A DNA stretch of 64,000 bases from Corynespora cassiicola (lineage: Eukaryota > Ascomycota > Dothideomycetes > Pleosporales > Corynesporascaceae): assembly GCA_022059125.1 (NCBI GenBank), contig JAEUWY010000005.1:6262001-6326000 (forward strand), in the 5' to 3' direction. Each line of letters starts with the position of its first letter. The stretch's first letter is position 1. Made by a program: the position numbers and the translations under genes. Below the pieces are notes generated by a model that was given only the letters and a program-made list of their open reading frames with translations, was not told the origin of the DNA and ran no database searches. Below are positions 44,994 through 54,892 of this stretch, piece by piece.

Positions 44994-46007
44994 ATGGCTG
45001 CAGCACCCGACCTATACGCCGAAAAGTGGGAGCAAGACCCCGGTTGTTTGCGTTTTCCAATAGCAGATCTCGTGTGCCCGTTTCTCAATCTACAATTCGA
45101 GGATTGTGCGATACCATCCAAGGCTCATCAGTTCCCCACTGTGGCGCTGGGTTTCTCCGCAGACAATGATCCAAAAGATCAACACGGGGAAAATCCAGAC
45201 CTGTCAGCAAACCCAATCTTCTGGAGCTCCAAGGGAAAAGTCATCAGGAAATCTTCAAACACAAGATATTATGTTCGCCAAAACGGGGCCTATCGATCGC
45301 TGGAAAAAGATCATCCCGAATACCAATCGATGGAGAAGAAAAAATGGTGTCACAAATGGATATTAGAACTACATTACCGTAGAGATAGGCATAGCCTTGC
45401 GTCTGGAGCTTATGCGCTAGTCAAAGACGCGGTTGCTCACTCGAGCAAGAAATGTCAAAGCAAGCGGCTTTTCCGGTGCCTCGATGCTCTCAACCTAGCC
45501 CAGCAACTCTTCAAGCCGAATTAATTAGATATCGTACGCCTTCGGCGGGCTCCGAAAGAAATACTGCCTGAGTGGGCTCGGCTGACTCTCACGCGCCTGT
45601 ATGAAGACGATTCACAGAGATCTTTTGGCATCCCCGCCCAGGTGATGCGAATCAAATCCTTTCATAAAAAAGAGCAAAAAGCTTTCCTGTGGATGAGGGA
45701 GGTAAATCCTGCACATCGTTTCCTGGAATGGAGACATGTGTTCTCGCAGTCCTTGTTGGAGGGCTTGCTCCATAAAGGGGACGAACCGCCAAAAACATAC
45801 TGGAGAGTCTTATATCTCCACCATATTGACGAAGATGCTCAAGGCTCTGAAGAATCCCAGGTGTTCAAGTTGAGGGTATTTATCCACGCCTCTACAGACA
45901 AGAACATGCAGCGTGAGGTGGAGTGGTTCGAGCTCAATACAAAAGTGTCTGTTCAAGAGCATGTGGATGCTCATCTGAGCGCGGGGCTTTCGACGCCCGA
46001 AGACTAA
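44994..46007 (+). pseudogene. Unknown gene split by one in-frame TAA stop
   Basis: The frame starting MAAAPDLYAEKWEQDPG is open for 176 codons, hits a single TAA at 45522-45524, then stays open in the same frame for another 160 codons to a stop at 46007. The part after the stop (LDIVRLRRAPKEILPEW, later FLWMREVNPAHRFLEW and EVEWFELNTKVSVQEH) has ordinary amino-acid composition, so the whole looks like one former 337-codon gene. No intron with usual borders removes the stop and keeps frame. The context AAT-TAA fits a CAA to TAA change, the C-to-T type made by RIP (repeat-induced point mutation). No domain is recognised. If the stop is real, a 176-residue protein could still be made. Confidence 0.55.
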
Positions 46008-46392
46008 GAATGGAGGTGTAAGTCACTTTCCGAAGTTTTCATAAGGCGTTGTTTGGCGCAGTCACAAGAATGTCAACGTTGATCCTACCGTACACAGTTG
46101 TCAGGATGAGGCACGCTGGCTTTCATACTGTCGCGGCAATAATGTGTCGCGATCAACAGAACATAGTCAAAGACGCAAGTAGCCAGCTCCACGGACATTC
46201 GATTCAATCTGATTACTTACTCTAGCGCCTCGTTATCAAACAAATCCGTACTCAGCGCTATGAACCAATAGATCCTGTTGGATTTTCCACGCGCCCGCGG
46301 GAGCTTTTTTACACGAAAATATTGCCCAGAGATATGGCAAGAAGCCAAGTCATCATCACCAGCTCATATTTCTCCGAAGTTGGTCCTATCAT

Positions 46393-47642
46393 CATTCGAA
46401 CTATTGGGGGCCCTACAAGCTGTATCTCGAGTATGCACCACATGGCGACTTGATGCATTTTATATGTTTTGCCCAGGATGAAAAAAAGAGACCCCCCAAA
46501 TCTTTTATCTGTATGTTTTCTGGCGGTTTTCCGACGCTCTGTTGCGGTTACACCAAATGAAACATGAAAACGGTGAGACAGCCCAATATGGTAAGTGGAA
46601 TCCAGTTTTTTAAACCTCTAGTTCTACCGAATCCAATTGCTATACCGAAATAGATACGCTGACATAAATTCTTCGCTCCAACAGCCCACCTTGGTATGTA
46701 CCCCTTTCATCACTCTTCTCCCACTCTGACCCTTCCCAACAGACCTCAAACCTGGCAACATCTTCCTCAAACTCCCCTCCGCCTCGCACTACCCCCACTA
46801 CCCCAACCCCTCCCTCGGCGACTTTGGCATTTACCGCTGCCTCGAGCACGAACTCATCGACAGCCCCTTTGGAACTCGCGGCTTCTACGCCCCAGAGCAG
46901 TTCCCTCCCTTCCCCTCGTCCGCCCTCAACACAAAAGTCTTCCAGCTCGGCGTCGTCATATGGAGCCACATGCGCCTCACTAAAGCCGGCATACTCGTCG
47001 CGATGCCGGCCCAGGCGCCGGGGGCGGGGAGGAGAGTGAGCTGGCCGTTTGCGAAGGGCGAGGGAGGAAAGGGGGTGCCGCCCATCGCGCCGGGGCTTCC
47101 GGGGTTCGATACGGCGCAGAGGGAGGTTATGCCGGAGCTTTTGGATGGGTTGGATGCGGTCAAGGATTATGATGGGTTGTATAGTGTGGGTTTGGAGGGA
47201 CTGGTGAGGCGGTGCTTGAAGGATAATCCGCGGTCTCGGCCCGAGGTGGAGGAGTTGAGGGATAGGGTTTTGCAGAGGATGCAGTTTTGGGACAAGTATT
47301 GGAGTGGGCCAACGAGGAGAGGGGGATGGGAGGGTCAAGAGGAGGAAACGAAGGATCAAGGATCTTGACAATGACGATGACGATGGTAACTCGGATGGAG
47401 ATTCTGCGAGGGAGAGCGCAAGGAAGAGAGTAAAGAGAAAGTCACCGAGTGATATTGGGAGTCTGATGGACCAGCCTAACAGGAAGAGCAGCTTATTTCC
47501 TATACCTCGTCTTTGGATGAAGATGACAGTTTCGAGTAGAACGAACCAGGCTGAGTTTGAGCAACTGCCAAGCACTGTCGATGCTTTTTATAAGAATTTA
47601 CTGATTTTTGCGCAATATGCTGAGCTTATATTCTGTAGCTAG
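46393..47642 (+). pseudogene. Decayed serine/threonine protein kinase-like gene
   Basis: The kinase hinge is clear at 46393-46480 (YKLYLEYAPHGDLMHF). A frame change in the A/C-run tract near 46480-46499 is needed to continue into IFYLYVFWRFSDALLRLHQ (alpha-E), ending at a GTAAGT donor at 46591. A 9-base piece (46685-46693) joined to the exon from 46743 gives AHLDLKPGNIFL, a proper HxDLKPxN loop. LGDFGIYR and GFYAPEQF (DFG and APE motifs), LGVVIWSHM and LVRRCLKDNPRSRPEVEEL follow, so the C-lobe is intact to 47368. After a G-run near 47320 a second frame change leads into a charged tail (KRRKRRIKDLDNDDDD). No N-lobe (Gly loop, VAIK lysine) is found. Hence a broken kinase gene; introns could explain one but probably not both shifts. 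Confidence 0.6.
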
Positions 47643-47738
47643 TCTAAAATCTCTCCCCAGGTAAATACCTTGAGGCCTTCACAATGCCTTCTAAAGTTTA
47701 AATGTGCTTAGAATGACACCATCATGTCAGCTTAGCAG

Positions 47739-48227
47739 TTGGACGCCTGTAAACACGGGACGAGCAACTCGTGTCCCTGGTCTGTTGAGGCATCCCAATA
47801 CTGCTCAATAGATCCTAACAAGAGTTATGAGGTGGCAAAGATAGGAAGAACGCCTGGCTGGACATCGGGCAAAATCAACGCTATTGCGTCGCGCCTCAAT
47901 TTAAGGGTGGATAATATACCCGTAGTTCCTACCGAGTTAAAATACAGATACGTTACGGTAATTCTCTTCTATGGGATAGTGGTCGACGAGCGCTTTCCAG
48001 AATTCCTTGAGCCGGGCGACTCGGGAAGTGCAGTGCTGCTCAAGGACGAATCTAAAAAGCAAGCGACCATAGTGGGCTTGGGTTTTGCAGGCAATCCAAG
48101 GACTCGAATATCTTACATGCAGCCGATGGACTTGATTGATATATATATTCAGGAATTTACAGGTTGCAAAGTTGTCTATCCCCGTTTTGTTGGAGAGGAA
48201 CCGGGCACAGTCATTCGAGATGATTAA
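47739..48227 (+). pseudogene. C-terminal exon of a trypsin-like (chymotrypsin-fold) serine peptidase
   Basis: An open frame of 163 codons beginning right after a TAG-CAG, so either an exon after a CAG acceptor or a remnant; there is no Met until near the end. It has VAKIGRTPGWTSGKINAI and FLEPGDSGSAVLL. The second holds the GDSG active-site serine motif; the first matches the GRTxGxTxG strand found in this fungal peptidase-like family. ATIVGLGFAGNP and MDLIDIYIQEF close the barrel, so the C-terminal barrel is complete. The His and Asp should lie in an upstream half, which is not found in the 370 bases before. It is treated as a fragment or a gene with lost 5' exons. It lies between two kinase relics. 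Confidence 0.5.
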
Positions 48228-48509
48228 GCTAGGGAATAGCCCTAGCACTTACTGTGGATATGTCATTGATCGATCAGAAAAATAAGCGAATGATGTTTTG
48301 GAGCAGAAAATACAAGGACATATTCAATTAATTTGGCCTTTCAAGTGACTTATGAGATTTTATGGAATTTGTGATAGAAGTGCAAGCGATTGATTTGAAA
48401 AAGACCTTTTTGAATGCCGCTGCATTAAATATGTTGAATTCGGTGGACTAAAGCGTGCAAGGCCAGTGAAATACTATTTAGTGCTGTGGTTCAACACTCC
48501 AAAATTACG

Positions 48510-49242
48510 GAGAAGTATCTGCCTGAGATTTTCATCTGGCTTACTATAATCAGCCTTGCTGATGCATATAAGATCCTAGAAGAAGATGTGGATCTACAAG
48601 GGGTTAAGTGAGTCACTCTAGCACCAACATTGACGGCAGATTGTGCTGCTAATCTGACAAGTATGAACATCACTTTGGGAAATATAACCATGATAAAACC
48701 ACATCCAACGTCTTGGCTCGCATTCCAAGGCCAGTCATGACGGATCTCAGTTCAATAATACCACGAAATGATACTCTAGAGTCGCATCCGCACACAAAAA
48801 CGACTTATGGCGGGAGAACTCCAGGTAAGAGAATCATGATTCTCGCGTTCTAGTTGGCGCGCTCACACATCTAGAACACACGGATCGCAAGGAGTCGGTC
48901 TTGAAAACACGCGTGTATTCAATCGGGTTAATTATTTGGTGCATGATGAGACTGCAGCCAAATAGGCTCGCAAAAGACAAGCCAGACCAGGAACAAAACG
49001 ACTTCCCGATCATCAATGGGAACACACCTTATGAATCTGACCTCGAAGGAGAGATTTACTCTCAAAGGCTGGAAGGCATAGTTGAGGATATGCTGATCTT
49101 GGAGTACAATGGTCGTCCGGACTTTGGGCAGTGTGGTGACCAGGCCAAAGAAGCTGTGTTTTTGTGGAGAAAACGACTACCTGGCATCGCTAAAATGACT
49201 GATGATCAGCCCCCAGATTACCTGCGTATAAGACACCCTTGA
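48510..49242 (+). pseudogene. Second decayed kinase-like gene (C-lobe, altered catalytic motifs)
   Basis: Pieces in order: LPEIFIWLTIISLADAYKIL at 48519-48578 (alpha-E type), a GTGAGT donor near 48608, then HDKTTSNVLARIPRPVMTDLSS, where the catalytic loop HRDLKPSN has become NHDKTTSN and DFG has become DLS, then TTYGGRTP. A normal intron (48825-48874) leads to EHTDRKESVLKTRVYSIGLIIWCMM, the post-APE helix, and ends with YSQRLEGIVEDMLILEYNGRPDF. The Asp of the loop is kept but the Lys is lost. The frame across the first join does not close with simple GT-AG borders. Either a pseudokinase or, more likely, a relic related to the kinase 2 kb to the left. No N-lobe is seen. Confidence 0.45.
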
Positions 49243-50867
49243 ATTCCAGTTAGTACGTTTGCGGCTCATCATTAGGAATATGATAATGGAAATTATAATA
49301 AATTTAGCAATATTCAGAATATTAATTACACAACTTGGGAGAAGCTGTATTCGAAAATTCATCATCCATTAATTTTGTTTAAACTATATTGATAAAAAAG
49401 ACTAATGATAAGTGCAATATGCGGGATTGATAGGGCATCCTGAACTGCCCAGATGATTCTGACAAGTGACCTGGCGAAAAAAATGTATAGCAACTGCAGC
49501 AATATGGCACCGAAGCCCTGATTTAGCTGCAGCAGACCCGCTAGTGTGCATCTCCGTAGACTAACGGTTACGTGCTAAACTACGATGGGGTTAGCGGCTC
49601 AGGACCTACTCCATTAACATTTTATCACCCTCCGAATGAACCTGGAATAGTATACCAAAATGAAGTATTTTCCAGTACGGAGCAGATTCTATTATATGTT
49701 TTTGTCCAAGGGTTTTTACAGGCTACTCCCAAGCGGCATTGCGTCATGCAAGGTTCTGGTGTCGTGAATCAAAGCTCCACCACAACATTGGAGAGTAGCG
49801 AAGTCGTCATCGCCTAATTCCACCCGGACGGTTCAGGAGCGTGGACAAAACTCGGCCGACGTTGAATTCTCTCAGTTGATTCGTTCAGCATATGGTGTCG
49901 TTCCAGGTAGCTCCAATTGCGATATTTGCAGCTCGACCAGAAGAGAGAAAAGGCCTGGAAGTCTATTTCCGATTTGTTGCTGAGGACAGTGCTATACGTA
50001 CCAATGGACGCTATATTCTCGGGGGGATTCCGCGAGTTACTTAATGGTCAGATTGCAAGCCTGAAAGTGCGCTGCATGAAAACGGTAAACAAGGTGAGTG
50101 TTTGTTTAGTGGCTCGTAGGAACAGCCAAACTCGAAGCTCTCAATCTCAACACTGTGAGGCGGTAGGTACGGAATACGCGCGCAAATCATTCAAAGATAT
50201 GTTTTTGGGATATACAAAGCCTCACTGTATCAAAATGAACATGATTGTAACTAAGAATGGAGATTTCCGTCGAGCAGTAGTCCATCAAGCGTGCCCTCTA
50301 ATCGGTGAGTGGAAGCGAGGCGGTATTACAAACATATCAACTGTGCATATTGGCAACGTAACATCCTGCAAGGTTATCGCGGCCCGATCTCTCCTGCAGC
50401 CGCCCGCCCCTGGGACTGTGGGGGGCGAAAGAACGGGTGATGGTCGGCACTTGGACTTCCCCCCGTCGTAGGACCTGTTCCATCGCGCGCCTTCGGATAT
50501 TATCTTGCATCTGGTAACGCGCCGTCACTAACGTTACATACAAATTTGCCTCACTTGATAGTTCGTATCCAGGTATAGTAGGACACAACGTGCATCGTTA
50601 CTTCAATTCACCGAAGATGATCCATATCACCGGAAGCAGTCCGCGTAGCTGTTCATGCAGTGGACCGATTGTGCCATTGATGCGTTGCATGATGAAATGT
50701 GGTCTCTGCACACTCGAGCGAGCTTTCCAGCCATAACTCGTACTTTGAAGACATTTATTACCTGCACCCCACCGGTCGATCGGTACCGCCTTTTTGACCG
50801 CACTAATATCGAGCTGCAGTCATCATAGGATTTCCAAGGCCATTTGCCTGCCAGAATATCTCCCAAG
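49243..50867. other. Right part of the accessory island, no recognised gene
   Basis: AT-rich at 49250-49420. Two modest plus-strand frames exist: 49572-49817 (81 codons, MLNYDGVSGSGPTPL) and 49917-50471 (184 codons, ISDLLLRTVLYVPMDAIF). Neither shows a domain, and the first frame continues past its stop only briefly before others. They may be decayed gene pieces. The permease promoter lies at the right end. Confidence 0.35.
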
Positions 50868-53039
50868 ATGGTTTTGGGGCCTTCATCATTGCAGGGAGCG
50901 CCGGAAAATAATTACAACAACGACGGTAATCACGAAGTTGCTCACGGCAATCTAAAGTATGTGTCGGAACAAGCAGGAAACGGGAGCGCAGTAGCCTACC
51001 AGGAGGCATCTGGAGCTCCCGTCGAAGTCGAGTCGCCTCTTGGGTACTCTGTCGGAGCAGTCACAATCATTTTCCTCAATCTCAGTAAAATGGTTGGAAC
51101 CGGAATTTATTCTACTCGTGAGTCGGATGCTTTTCGCCCAGAGGTATTCGTAAAGCAAGCTAATGCAACCAGCCTCAACTATTCTCCTCTACACTGGATC
51201 TGTCGGCGCCGCGTTATTCTATTGGTTTGCTGGTTTTGTGATTTCGACTTCATCGCTTAGTGTCTACCTGGAATTCGCAGCATACTTTCCCAATCGTTCC
51301 GGTTCCGAGGTGGTCTATCTTGAGCAGGCGTACCCTCGACCAAAGTATTTCTTTCCGGTCGCATTTGCCGTTACCAATGTCATCCTTTCTTTCAACAGCA
51401 GCAATTCCATCGGTACGAAGAATTACTGATGAGGACATGGATACAGCTAACCACTTCTAGTTCTTGCACAATATCTCTACGCCATCAGCGGCAAGACACC
51501 ATCGGATTGGGCGATGAAAGGTATTGCAGTGGCAGGATTCAGTGTCGCCGTTCTGTGTAAGCCTTTACATCCGCTATTCTCCGGTTCAGTATTTTAATCA
51601 TCTGAATAGTACTTGCCTTCAACACAAAATGGTCCTACCGCTTCTCGAATGCCATCGGTATCGTCAAGCTCTTGACTCTTATCTTCATTTCAATTACTGG
51701 TTTGGTCGTTTTAGGTGGCCACACTCGCGTCGAAAACCCCACTGCCAACTTTAAGAATGCGTTTGAGGGCCAGGCTACTCCATACGGTGCAACGACTGCT
51801 TTGTACCGAATCATCTTTTCGTATGCAGGCTACGAAAACGCCTTCAATGTCGTCAACGAAGTAAAGGTATAGAGGAAATCGAATTCTAGCAGCCAATCAG
51901 ACATACTAACAACCGAATTCAGAATCCCGTCAAGACCATTCGCAACTATGGATCTATTGCCCTTCTCCTTACCGCAGTCCTCTATATCCTGGCCAATATT
52001 GCCTTCTTCGCCGCAGGTATGCTGATCCCCAACACTACATTCTCAGAATCGCGATACTGACATAGTCGTCCAGTCCCCAAAGCCGAATTGCGCGAAGCCG
52101 ACCAAATCGCCGCCAGTCTCTTCTTCCGCCACGTCTTTGGCGACGGCGGCGCCGTACGAGGCCTCAACTTCCTCATCGCCCTCAGCGCCTTCGGCAACCT
52201 CGTCGCCGTGCTCATCGGCCAATCGCGCATGATCCGCGAATGCGGACGGTACGTCTCTCTCACACACCCCTCACCATGCGATGCAGGCCATCTAACGAAT
52301 TTGCGTGCTACAGACAAGGCGTTCTCCCGTTCCCGCGCTTTTGGGCCTCCACCCGCCCCTTTGGCACGCCGCTTGGCCCATACCTGGTTATCTGGGTGTT
52401 GACTATGCTCATGATTCTTGCGCCGCCCGCAGGAGACGCGTTCAACTTCATCGTGGATCTGCAGGTGTATCCGCGCAGTGTGTTCAACCTGGCCATGGCG
52501 GCGGGTCTGTTCGTCGTGCGGTACCGCCGCAAACGACTCAATCTGCCAGGACCCAGCTTCCACGCCTGGTCTTTTGTTGTGGCGTTCAACGTGCTGGTCA
52601 ACTTTTACTTGATTGTGATGCCCTGGTATCCACCGCCCGGAGGCGCGACTGGTGGAACTGTGAGTTTCTGGTATGGGACGTATATTGTTACTGGGTTGGG
52701 AGTGTGAGTATTCCTTTCTCGTTTATCTCATCTCCATGGGAATATATCTGTCTGTGCAAGATGGATGCTGATTTTGTGTTCCCTAGGCTCATCGCATGCG
52801 GTGTTTATTACTGGACTTGGATCTATGTCCTGCCCAAGGTTCGTGGGTACAAGATCCGCCAGGAAGTTGTCATTCTGGATAGCGGAGCGAAGAGTCACAA
52901 CTTGGTCAAGGTGCCGCTAGACAAAATTCCAGAGTGGGATGCGACACATGATGCACTGGGTAGGAGTATTGCAGGAAGTACCATAGACCATTCATCCGAA
53001 GAGGAGGTGCAGATGGAGAAGCATGCTGGGAAGGTCTGA
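50868..53039 (+). CDS. High-affinity methionine permease-like (MUP1/LAT-type) amino-acid transporter, 584 aa
   Basis: Eight exons: 50868-51117, 51173-51412, 51461-51556, 51610-51866, 51923-52016, 52074-52248, 52314-52703, 52787-53039; the sum is 585 codons with every phase matching. Start MVLGPSSLQGAPENN; a polar N-tail of about 60 residues, then the first helix with LSKMVGTGIYSTPSTIL, the APC signature of substrate binding. Further marks: FNTKWSYRFSNAIGIVKLLTL, FSYAGYENAFNVVNEVKNPVKTIRNYG, RMIRECGRQGVLPFPRFWAS and GTPLGPYLVIW. About 12 membrane helices are expected. The family (yeast Mup1) imports methionine and some cysteine at the plasma membrane and is withdrawn by ubiquitination of its tails. 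Substrate specificity here is inferred. The C-tail is hydrophilic with several Lys. Confidence 0.88.
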
Positions 53040-53238
53040 GAGATGTTGTTGTCCGAGTATGAAGTTGCGAGTCATCAAGTCATCTGCGAGCATCCTGACA
53101 TCAAAGTTGGGGCGCCAGACTCACAAATAAACATAGACTCATATTTTTATACGCTTCGTATAGTGGTCTTTTCAAGTCACTCGGTGACGGACAAAATGTT
53201 GGGAACTGGAGGGATCCCTAATCGTACATTCTCCTGTT

Positions 53239-54363
53239 TTAAATCTTGCTCTGGCCATCTTGGGGTACTTTGACGACAACCTTACCCCAGCTGTCTCTTC
53301 CACCCAAGGCCTTCAAAGCTGCAGGTACACTCTCTAGACCAACATACTCTTTGTCGGTAAAGCACGTACCCTTGTACTTGCCAGCATTCATCAACTCAAA
53401 GATACCATCCCAAACCTTGTCAACCATCTCCGGCTCGTTTGTGGCATACATGCCCCAATGCAGACCCACGACACTCACATTTTTCAGCAGAATGCGGTTT
53501 GTCGCCATCTTTTCAATGTCACCCGCTGCGAACCCAACAACTAGCAAACGTCCGTTCCAGGCCGTGCACTTCATCGATTGGGCAATCAAACCGACAGGGT
53601 CGTATACAATGTCAACACCGCGACCTTTCGGGGTAAGCTTCTTCACCTGCTCTGGCCAGTCGCTCTTCCGGTAGTCAATGGCATAATCTGCGCCAAAGGC
53701 CTTGGCGATTTCCTGCTTGCGGGGGGTACCAGCCGTCGCGATGACGGTGGCACCGTAGGCTTTGGCAATTTGCACAGCTGCGAGGCCAACGCCTCCAGCG
53801 GCAGCATGGATGAGGACCCAGTCACCTGGCCAAAGAGGTTAGCTATGCCATAACATCGAATTAGCCGGATACTCACCCTTCTTGATGCCAGCCCTCGTGA
53901 CCAACCCAGCGTAGCTGGTAGGCGCAGTAACAAACAGACCAGCAGCATCAAAGAAGCTCCAGCCCTGCGGCATGAGCTTCAAGCGCTCCTCTGTGCACAC
54001 AATGTGGGTCGCATATCCTCCCTGGCTGGCGCCAAACACCTTGTCGCCAACTTTGAACTTGGGCGTCTGGCCTCCAGGCAGCGATGTCGGGGCCTTTAGC
54101 ACCACGCCAGAGTACTCGCTGCCGGCTATCCACGGAAACGGCGGCTGGTGCTGGTATTTGCCACGAATCTGGAGCAGGTCAAAGAAGTTGGTTGCCGATG
54201 CATGGATAGCGACGAGATACTCGTTGGGCTTGGGCTCGGGGGTAGGGAGGTCGATGACCTTGAGGTCCTCCGGTCCCTGATATCTTGGTCAGTAAAAGAG
54301 TCAATGGTGCATAGATTGAGAGATGCTTACATTTACGTATTCCTTGATTTGTATGGCTCTCAT
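53239..54363 (-). CDS. Zeta-crystallin-type NADPH:quinone oxidoreductase (MDR family), 339 aa
   Basis: Three exons: 54331-54363 (MRAIQIKEYVN), 53877-54276 and 53239-53825; frames close to 340 codons. The GroES-like half has GSEYSGVV and FKVGDKVFGA; the Rossmann half has HAAAGGVGLAAVQIAKAYGA with the AxxGGVG NADPH loop, and ADYAIDY and YDPVGL. No Cys/His set of the zinc-dependent alcohol dehydrogenases is seen, so it belongs to the zinc-free quinone reductases, which reduce quinones or enones. The C-terminal tripeptide is Ser-Lys-Ile, close to a peroxisomal PTS1 signal. It converges on the permease gene with 199 bases between stops and is divergent from DSK2. Confidence 0.9.
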
Positions 54364-54892
54364 GGTGTCTGTTGGAATGGGACGAGTGGGCTGATTTGCT
54401 GCTATCAAGGGCACGGTACCACTATGGAAGATGGTGTTTTGAGTGACTCGGTCGGGAATGAGAGCAAAGAGTACCCAGGAGGTGTGCGATGAAGAAGCCG
54501 GCCATGCTGGCGCGAAATCCGGGGGAACTTGAGGGTGCGGCAAGACTCCAGGTATAATACCTCGGCCCATCCCCGCCCGCGCGAGATAGCCTAGCATCAC
54601 CAGCCACAGGCGCATGGTCACCGCCACATGCTCGGCGACGCGCTAAGCTGGGAAGTGACGAAGGGCCGGACGAAGGAAGGAGCCGCCCGCATGCCGCCTC
54701 TGGCTTCGATTACCTTCCAACAACGTCCAGCGCTATACTCACCCCTAAAGTCACCTCTATTGCAACCCTGTGCACGCTGCATTCTTCACCCGTTTCTTTT
54801 GAGTTTGTGCTAGCCATACTCTAGCCTCTCATCCCACCCCCACACACACCCCCGCCGCCGTCGCTGCTCCGCAGGGCCTCATACATCATACC
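54364..54892. promoter_or_regulatory. Divergent promoter region, quinone reductase / DSK2
   Basis: 529 bases between start codons. Short frames (54148-54627) run into it but lack domains. The 60 bases before DSK2 are C-rich (CACACACACCCCC). No TATA box is seen. Confidence 0.45.

Noticed and set aside
45476..45528. An intron (GTGCCT to TTAG) removing the TAA at 45522
   Set aside because: The donor is poor, and the splice moves the frame to one that soon meets TGA.
46640..47575. 311-codon minus-strand frame over the kinase relic
   Set aside because: The plus strand carries HxDLKPxN, DFG and APE motifs; the minus frame is Leu/Pro/Ser/Arg-rich with no domain.
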